A stretch of DNA of 64,000 bases from JACKFB01 sp041389525 (lineage in GTDB: Bacteria > Myxococcota_A > UBA9042 > PHBI01 > JACKFB01). The stretch covers positions 1 to 64,000 of the forward strand of contig JAWKRR010000026.1 of NCBI GenBank assembly GCA_041389525.1, given 5' to 3'. The position numbers were made by a program, and so were the translations under genes. Positions 55,822-64,000 of the stretch are shown in pieces (position 1 is the first letter of the stretch; the number at the start of each line of letters is the position of its first letter). The notes beneath the pieces are model-generated. The model did not search any database. It had not been told where the DNA came from and saw only the letters and a list, made by a program, of their open reading frames with translations.

Positions 55822-57012
55822 TTAGAGAAGCGGCGGCGAGACCGACTTGGCCTCGGCAGACTCGAACGCGATGACCACGCTGCACTGATCGCAGGTCAGG
55901 ATGAAGTCGATCGCGCCGATGAAGGAGCAGAAGCTCGGCGGGTCGGGCTCGGCACAGGCGGCGGTCAGGCCGTCCTTGATGGACTTCTTCGGCACCGAGC
56001 CGCAGATGCGGCCGTTGGTGATGCCGAACTTGCCCGACATGTCGCCCTTGATGGTGCCGTTCTGAATGTCGAGGTCGAGCACCAGCCCGTCGGTGATCGG
56101 GACCGCGAAGCCGATGCTCGCGGGGCCCGCGAGGAGCTTGCCGTTGCCGACCTTCGCGCCCGAGACCGAGACCTTCGGCACGCCGCCCTCGTCGTAGGAG
56201 CTGTCGGAGGCGATCCAATCACACGAGGCCTCGAGCTTGGAGCCGATGCCGCAGGTCGGGTCGGGCTGAACCTCCATGTCGTCGCCGATGAGCAGCTCGA
56301 CCGTCGCGTTCGTCGTCGCGGTCCCGTCGAACCCGAGGATCTCGAGCAGCAGCACGAGCGATCCCTCTTCGACGGTCGCGGCGAGCTCGGCGTTGGCGTC
56401 GACGCCAAAAGACGCCAGCGTGCCGATCAGGCCGTTGATGTCGCCGTCCTTGGCGTCGATCTTGCCGTCGTTGTTGCCGTCGCAGGCGTAATCGGCGGCC
56501 TTCTCGAGCAGCTCAACTCCCACGACGTGGCTGTAGTAGCCCGAGGCCGGCGGGACCACGACGTCCGGGCTGGTGTCCGGGGTCGCGTCGGGCGTCGCGT
56601 CGGGCGTCGCGTCGGCGACCACGTCGGGGGCGGTGTCGGGCGTCGCGTCGGGCATCGGCGCGTCGGGGACCACGTCGCCAGTCACCACGCCGTCAGGCAT
56701 CGGCGCGTCAGTCACCGCGTCAGGGATCACGTCGCCAACCACGTCCGCGATGGCGTCCGGCGTCGGCGTGGTGTCGGCGACCACGTCGGGCTTCGGGTCA
56801 GCGTCCGACGTCGTATCGAGGCCCGAAGTCGAGTCCGGAACGATCGCCGAGTCCGGCCCAGCGGAATCAGCCGCCGCGTCGCCGCCCGTCACCGAGTCCG
56901 TCGTGACATCCGGCGAAGTGACGTCGCCGCCCGTCGTCGTGGAATCGTCACATGCGACGGCCGTGAGGCTCGCCGTCATGACCAAGGCCAGCAGTACCCT
57001 GCGCAACACCAT
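55822..57012 (-). CDS. Lipoprotein with Asp/Thr/Pro linker
   Basis: 396 aa. Signal peptide with lipobox AVAC, about 120 residues of acidic linker (DATPDAT and DVVADTTPTPDA-type repeats) and then a beta-rich domain (about residues 145-396) with DGNNDGKIDAKDGDINGL, a dockerin-like calcium-binding pattern, followed by ATVEEGSLVLLLEILGF and a late Cys group (CGSVPKK..CSFIGAIDFILTCDQC). ATG 57012 is preceded by GGAGGGG. Function unknown. Confidence 0.8.
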   Translation of the reverse strand: MVLRRVLLALVMTASLTAVACDDSTTTGGDVTSPDVTTDSVTGGDAAADSAGPDSAIVPDSTSGLDTTSDADPKPDVVADTTPTPDAIADVVGDVIPDAVTDAPMPDGVVTGDVVPDAPMPDATPDTAPDVVADATPDATPDATPDTSPDVVVPPASGYYSHVVGVELLEKAADYACDGNNDGKIDAKDGDINGLIGTLASFGVDANAELAATVEEGSLVLLLEILGFDGTATTNATVELLIGDDMEVQPDPTCGIGSKLEASCDWIASDSSYDEGGVPKVSVSGAKVGNGKLLAGPASIGFAVPITDGLVLDLDIQNGTIKGDMSGKFGITNGRICGSVPKKSIKDGLTAACAEPDPPSFCSFIGAIDFILTCDQCSVVIAFESAEAKSVSPPLL

Positions 57013-57135
57013 GTTCACCCCTCCTGCGGCAGGATGCCGCTCGCCTTGAATCGGCGCGCGTAGACTAGCGCATTGCCCAGTTCGAGCAAAAGAGCGCACG
57101 TCGTTCGAGTCTGGCCGACCGGGGCGGGTGAGCGG

Positions 57136-57639
57136 CTAGGAAGCCCGCGAGAGCAGCCACTGGCGCGTGAATCGCTCCTGCATGGCCAGCTTCTCCTCGA
57201 ACTGCTTGGCGATGAACTTCTCGACAAGCCCGCCGAAGCCGAGCACGTCCACGCGCACCTCAAGCTCCGAGATGAGGTCGATGCCCGAGGCCGTCGGGAC
57301 CGTCTGCTGCGAGCCTTGGACGTGAATCTTCGTCGAGAGCTTCGCGGTGATCACGCGGTAGGACCAGCGGTTGGTGGCGGGGTCGAAGTCGCCGTCGTCG
57401 GTGAACTGCTGAGCGTCGCCGAAGAGCCGCTGGATGACGGCCGGGGCGTCCAGATGCGGGTGGGCGAGCAGCTGCCGATGGTAGTGGCCGTTCTCGCCGG
57501 TCCAGGACTCCAGGACCTCGACCGAGTCGCAGCCCAGCCCGTCGATGTAGAGCGCCCGGGTGAACTCGGGGTCGAAGTAGACGCCGTGCCAGTAGGTGTC
57601 GGCGTCGGTCTTGAGGCCGAAACGCGCCGTCGTACGCAT
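57136..57639 (-). CDS. DUF2505-like (START-like) protein
   Basis: 167 aa, START/Bet v1-like fold by appearance: a first strand TARFGLKTDADTYWHGVYFDPEF, central strands with FDPATNRWSYRVITAKLSTKIHVQG, and a long C-terminal helix VEKFIAKQFEEKLAMQERFTRQWL. DUF2505 proteins are small and bind hydrophobic ligands in related folds; this one's ligand is unknown. ATG 57639 is preceded by GGGAGGG. Divergent from the acyl-CoA dehydrogenase pair, with a palindrome between. Confidence 0.75.
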   Translation of the reverse strand: MRTTARFGLKTDADTYWHGVYFDPEFTRALYIDGLGCDSVEVLESWTGENGHYHRQLLAHPHLDAPAVIQRLFGDAQQFTDDGDFDPATNRWSYRVITAKLSTKIHVQGSQQTVPTASGIDLISELEVRVDVLGFGGLVEKFIAKQFEEKLAMQERFTRQWLLSRAS

Positions 57640-57654
57640 GCTGCCCTCCCAATC

Positions 57655-57664
57655 GTGACGTCAC
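57655..57664. promoter_or_regulatory. Palindrome GTGACGTCAC in divergent region
   Basis: A perfect 10-bp palindrome, followed by AGTGACAC, so GTGAC occurs twice at 12-bp spacing. It lies 16 bp before the DUF2505 start and about 225 bp before the acyl-CoA dehydrogenase start. Possible operator for one or both; the regulator is unknown. Confidence 0.4.
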
Positions 57665-57888
57665 AGTGACACGGCCTCGGCGAGGTCGGCAACAACGCCC
57701 ACGCGCGCCGCCAGCACGCCGCGAGCCCGAGGTCCGGCGGCGGCGGCGCGACGGGGCGGTGGAGAGGGCGTGCGGGGCCTCCGATCCACGGTCGGACGCC
57801 GGCGCTCGCGGTCGGCGCCGTCTGGGTCGCAGCGCGAGGCGAGACCGAGTAGCATCCTCGCCGGGACACATGGGAAGCGGAGGCGCGC

Positions 57889-59310
57889 GTGGCGGAGGTA
57901 GAGGCGTTTCGGCAAGAGGTCGGCCGCTGGCTCGAGGCCAACGCGCCGCGCTCGCTCTACGGAACACGGCGAGGGCGTTTCGACGGCTTCTGGGGCGGGC
58001 GAAAGGCCAGCGGCACGGATCCCGACGTGCTGCGCTGGCGTGACCTCATGGCCGAGCGTGGGTTCACGGCGCCGACGTGGCCTGTGGAGTACGGCGGCGG
58101 CGGGCTGAGCCGGGCGGAGGCGCGGGCGCTGGACCAGGAGTTGGCGCGGGCTGGCTTACCTCCCGCGGTCGTCGGCTTCGGCTTGACGATGATCGGCCCG
58201 ACGCTGCTGGACTACGGCACGGAGGCGCAGAAGCGACAGCATCTGCCTGCGATTTGCCGAGGTGAGATTCGCTGGTGTCAGGGCTACTCCGAGCCGCAAG
58301 CGGGCTCAGACCTGGCGTCGCTCCGCACGCGGGCCGTGCGCGACGGGGACGCGTTCATCGTCGACGGCCAGAAGGTCTGGACCTCCTACGCCGACCAATC
58401 CGACTGGATCTTCTGCCTCACCCGGACGAACCCCGACGCGAAGAAGCAGGCGGGGATTACGTTTTTGCTCATCGACATGGAGAGCCCGGGGGTCACCGCG
58501 CGGCGCATCGCGCTCATCAGCGGCGCGTCGCCCTTCTGCGAGGTCTTCCTCGAGGGCGTGCGGGTGCCCGAGTCGAACGTCGTCGGCGAGGTCGACTCGG
58601 GGTGGACGGTCGCGAAAGCGCTGCTGGGATATGAGCGTTCGATGATCGGCGAGGCCATCGGTGGGCAGCTCGCGACCTCGGAGGCGCAGCTGGTCGCCGG
58701 GGCACGCAGGCACCTGCAGGCCGCCGAGGGACGGCTCCCCGACGCGACGCTGCGGGACGCCATCGTGCAGAACGCGATGGACGAGCGTGCCTTCGCGCTG
58801 ACGATTGAGCGGGCGCGGCAGGGGGCGCAGAGCGGGCGCGCGCCGGGGCCGGAGAGCTCGATCATGAAGGTGGCGGGCAGCGAGCTGAAGCAGCGGCGCT
58901 GGGAGCTGTCGGTGCGCATCGCCGGGCCGCAGGGGCTCGGTTGGGAGGGCCCGGGCTTCGACGACGAGGACGTGGCGGCGACGCGCGAGTGGCTGCGTTC
59001 GCGGGCCAACTCGATCGAGGGCGGGACCTCGGAGATACAGCTCGACATTCTGGCGCGGCGAGTTCTGGGCCTGCCAAGCGACAAAGGGGGAAGGGGTGAA
59101 GCTGATCCTCGACGAAGAGCAGACGCTTCTGGCGAAGACGGCGCGGCAGTTCATGGACGAGCGCTCGCCGGTGACCCGCGTGCGCGAGCTCCGCGACACG
59201 GAGGACGCGACCGGCTACTCGAAGGCGCTGTGGCGGCAGATGGCACAGCTCGGGTGGACGGGCCTGTGTCTGCCGGAGGCGCACGGCGGCTCGGAGCTCG
59301 GCCTCTTTGA
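57889..59310 (+). CDS. Acyl-CoA dehydrogenase, large FadE subunit
   Basis: The open frame is 473 aa, but family-like sequence ends near 59090 at RRVLGLPSDKGG (about 400 aa); the rest translates a shadow of the next gene. A run of five G at 59087-59091 is probably one base off: an added G would give a stop overlapping the next GTG (GTGA). Marks: CQGYSEPQAGSDLASL, GQKVWTSYADQSDWIFCLTRT, and NSIEGGTSEIQLDILARRVLGLP. It probably forms a heteromeric dehydrogenase with the next gene. GGAGG precedes GTG 57889. Substrate unknown; it may extend the CoA-ester pathway of this region. Confidence 0.85.
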   Translation: MAEVEAFRQEVGRWLEANAPRSLYGTRRGRFDGFWGGRKASGTDPDVLRWRDLMAERGFTAPTWPVEYGGGGLSRAEARALDQELARAGLPPAVVGFGLTMIGPTLLDYGTEAQKRQHLPAICRGEIRWCQGYSEPQAGSDLASLRTRAVRDGDAFIVDGQKVWTSYADQSDWIFCLTRTNPDAKKQAGITFLLIDMESPGVTARRIALISGASPFCEVFLEGVRVPESNVVGEVDSGWTVAKALLGYERSMIGEAIGGQLATSEAQLVAGARRHLQAAEGRLPDATLRDAIVQNAMDERAFALTIERARQGAQSGRAPGPESSIMKVAGSELKQRRWELSVRIAGPQGLGWEGPGFDDEDVAATREWLRSRANSIEGGTSEIQLDILARRVLGLPSDKGGRGEADPRRRADASGEDGAAVHGRALAGDPRARAPRHGGRDRLLEGAVAADGTARVDGPVSAGGARRLGARPL

Positions 59311-60240
59311 GCTGGCGCTGGTGCTGGAGGCGGGCGGGCGGCAGCTCTGTCCGGAGCCCTTTCTGTCGACCGTCGTGCTGGGCGCGGGCGCGCTCATTGG
59401 CCGCGGGGTCCGATGCCCAGAAGGCCACGTGGTGCCGCGAATCGCCGAAGGCACCGCCATCGTCACCGTGGCGACCCAGGAGAGCGCGCAGCCGCTACGA
59501 GGCGTGCGCGGTCGAGACCTTCGCCGAGCCAGAGCGCGAGGGCTTTCGCCTGACCGGCGAGAAGATCCAGGTGCTCGACGGCCACGTCCTCCGACCTGCT
59601 CATCATCCCGGCGCGCACCAGCGGCGACCGCCTGAATCGCGACGGGATCACGCTCTTCTTGGTCGAGGCGAGCGCCGCGAACCTCGCCGTGACGCGGCAG
59701 ACTCGCCTGGACGGCCGAAACGTCGCCCTCGTGCGCCTCGAGGGCGTCACGGTGGGTCCGGAGGCCGTGCTGGGCGGGGTCGGCAAGGGTGGCGCCATCC
59801 TCGAGGGGTTGCGCGACCGCGCCGCGGCGGCCGTCTCCGCTGAGATGCTCGGCCTCGCGAGCGCCGCCTACGAGAAGACCCTGGCCTACCTGAAGGAGCG
59901 GGTGCAGTTCGACGTGCCCATCGGCAGCTTCCAGGCGTTGCAGCACCGCGCCGCCCGCCTCTTCATCGAGCTCGAGCTGGCCCGCTCCGCCGTGCTGGCC
60001 GCCGCCCAAGCCGCGGACAGCGACCCGGACGCCTTCCCCGAGCTGGTCGCCCTGGCCAAAGCCCGCGCGAGCGACCTCGTCATCCACGTGACCAACGAAG
60101 CGGTCCAGATGCACGGCGGCATCGGCATGACCGACGAGCTGGACATCGGCTTCTACATGAAGCGCGCCCGCGCGGCGGCCGTCGCATTTGGCGATGCAGC
60201 ATTCTGGCGCGGTCGCTGGGCCGAGATCCGCGGCTATTGA
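59096..60240 (+). pseudogene. Acyl-CoA dehydrogenase, small FadE subunit, with several frameshifts
   Basis: Family sequence is spread over three frames: FMDERSPVTRVRELRDTEDATGYSKALW... to GALIGR, then SDAQKATW, then PRIAEGTAIVTVATQE, then RYEACAVETFAEPEREGFRLTGEKIQVLDGHV, then SDLLIIPARTSGDRLNRDGITLFLVEA onward. At least four small insertions or deletions lie between about 59404 and 59592. Outside them the protein is intact through RVQFDVPIGSFQALQHRAARL and QMHGGIGMTDELDIGFYMKRA. So either decay or local sequencing error. It should be the partner of the upstream large subunit; GTG 59096. Confidence 0.8.
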
Positions 60241-60301
60241 GATCTTCCAGGGTCGCGACATTGCGAAAGCCGTATCCCGCAACGCACATAAAGGAGCCAC
60301 C

Positions 60302-61033
60302 GTGCCGACGATCCCGCCCCTGCCTCAGCCATCACTGACCGTCTGGGCCGGCTTCCTCATCCTGTCGCTCATCATGGCGGCCGCCGCCGTCGCCGCCGTC
60401 TGGCGCACCTCCGGCCGCACCGTCGGCATCCGCGCCTTCGTCCTCGTCGCCGCCTGGGCCGGGCTGAGCGCCGGCCTCGCCGCGAGCGGCTTCCTCGACC
60501 ACTGGGCCCCGCCGCGCATCGCCATCGTCCTCGCCGTCATCGCCGCGCTGCTCATCTGGACCGCCCGCTCCGACTGGGGCGCGCGCCTGGGCGACCTGCC
60601 ACTCCAGCTGCTCGTGGGCTTTCAGGCCTTCAGAATCCTCGTCGAGCTGCTGATCCACCAGGCGGTCACCGAGGGCCTCGCCCCCGCCAGCCTCACCTGG
60701 ACCGGCTTCAACCTCGACATCATCCCCGCCGTCACCGCGCTCGCGCTCGCCCCCATCGCCACACGGCTCCCCCGCATCCTCCTCTTCGCCTGGAATCTCG
60801 GCGCCGCCGCCACCCTCGGCGTGACCGTCTTCACCGCCCTCGCCGCCGCCCCGACCCCCTTTCAGTTCATCCACTCCAACATCCCGAACACCTGGGTCAC
60901 CCGCTTCCCCTTCGTGTGGCTGCCCGCCATCTTGGTCGCCGTCGCCCTGGTCGGACATGTGGTGCTCTACCGCCGCCTCAGGCGCGATGCCGCGTCCCGC
61001 CCGCTCCGCACGAATCCGTCGCTGGGGGGATAG
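60302..61033 (+). CDS. Polytopic membrane protein
   Basis: 243 aa with about seven membrane helices (for example WAGFLILSLIMAAAAVAAVW, IRAFVLVAAWAGLSAGLAAS, RIAIVLAVIAALLIWTA, PAILVAVALVGHVVLY). Not a family I recognise. GTG 60302 is preceded by AAAGGAG at good spacing; the long frame from 60188 overlaps the acyl-CoA dehydrogenase. Position between that gene and the kinase gives no clear function. Confidence 0.78.
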   Translation: MPTIPPLPQPSLTVWAGFLILSLIMAAAAVAAVWRTSGRTVGIRAFVLVAAWAGLSAGLAASGFLDHWAPPRIAIVLAVIAALLIWTARSDWGARLGDLPLQLLVGFQAFRILVELLIHQAVTEGLAPASLTWTGFNLDIIPAVTALALAPIATRLPRILLFAWNLGAAATLGVTVFTALAAAPTPFQFIHSNIPNTWVTRFPFVWLPAILVAVALVGHVVLYRRLRRDAASRPLRTNPSLGG

Positions 61034-61122
61034 GCAAGCACGCAGAGTCGCTGTAGCTTCGACCCATGCGCCGCAGTCGGCGCGGTGGCACGCGTCCGGC
61101 TTTGCACGCCACGGATCCCGCC

Positions 61123-64000
<2,878 letters not shown>

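Overview
The window is high-GC bacterial DNA, densely packed and with many 1-8 bp gene overlaps. The mix is what I would expect of a Myxococcota or other former deltaproteobacterial lineage: a soluble Ser/Thr kinase, an ECF-like sigma factor, a CHAT protease, and many lipoproteins whose lipobox is followed by long Asp/Ala/Pro linkers and Cys-rich repeats. No rRNA or ribosomal protein is present, so the phylum is an inference.

Layout. 0-2.3 kb: family-4 uracil-DNA glycosylase and coaBC (minus strand), then tRNA-Thr(CGT) with promoter and terminator. 2.4-12.1 kb: Ser/Thr kinase, subtilase lipoprotein, and a three-gene sigma factor / membrane protein / TPR-CHAT protease operon, then two unknown proteins. 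12.5-17.1 kb: two lipoproteins with acidic linkers. 17.1-22.2 kb and 27.3-38.4 kb: two blocks of acyl-CoA catabolic genes that match, nearly gene for gene, the actinobacterial pathway for the last two steroid rings (HIP degradation: fadD3, fadE30, ipdF, echA20, ipdA, ipdB, ipdC, fadA6, two SDRs, further acyl-CoA dehydrogenases, a MaoC pair). Two near-identical operator-like sites of the form TNNAACACGTTTCA stand in front of these operons. Between the blocks (22.3-27.3 kb) sits a tricistron of two MscS channels flanking a 1079-aa membrane ATPase.

38.4-44.2 kb looks like a defence or conflict island: XRE/ImmA metallopeptidase plus a PIN-like protein, then a P-loop ATPase and a TIR-NB-ARC-TPR protein that has lost the usual TIR glutamate and carries an in-frame stop. 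44.2-45.8 kb: CoA-disulfide-reductase-like flavoprotein and a small Cys-rich protein. 46-54 kb: an operon-like run of two thioredoxin-fold lipoproteins and an outer-membrane protein, followed by a 1597-aa Cys-rich repeat lipoprotein. 54-57.6 kb: DUF547 protein, lipoproteins and a DUF2505-like protein. 57.9-60.2 kb: another acyl-CoA dehydrogenase pair, broken by several frameshifts. 60.3-64 kb: a membrane protein and a hybrid histidine kinase that runs off the end.

How the genes work together: the clearest shared function is CoA-dependent degradation of steroid rings C and D, with fadD3-fadE30-ipdF-echA20-ipdC-ipdAB-fadA6 covering activation, dehydrogenation, reduction, hydrolytic opening of both rings and thiolysis. 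Upstream ring A/B enzymes and a KstR-type regulator are not in this window. Frameshifts in fadD3 and in the 59.1-59.6 kb region may be sequencing errors.
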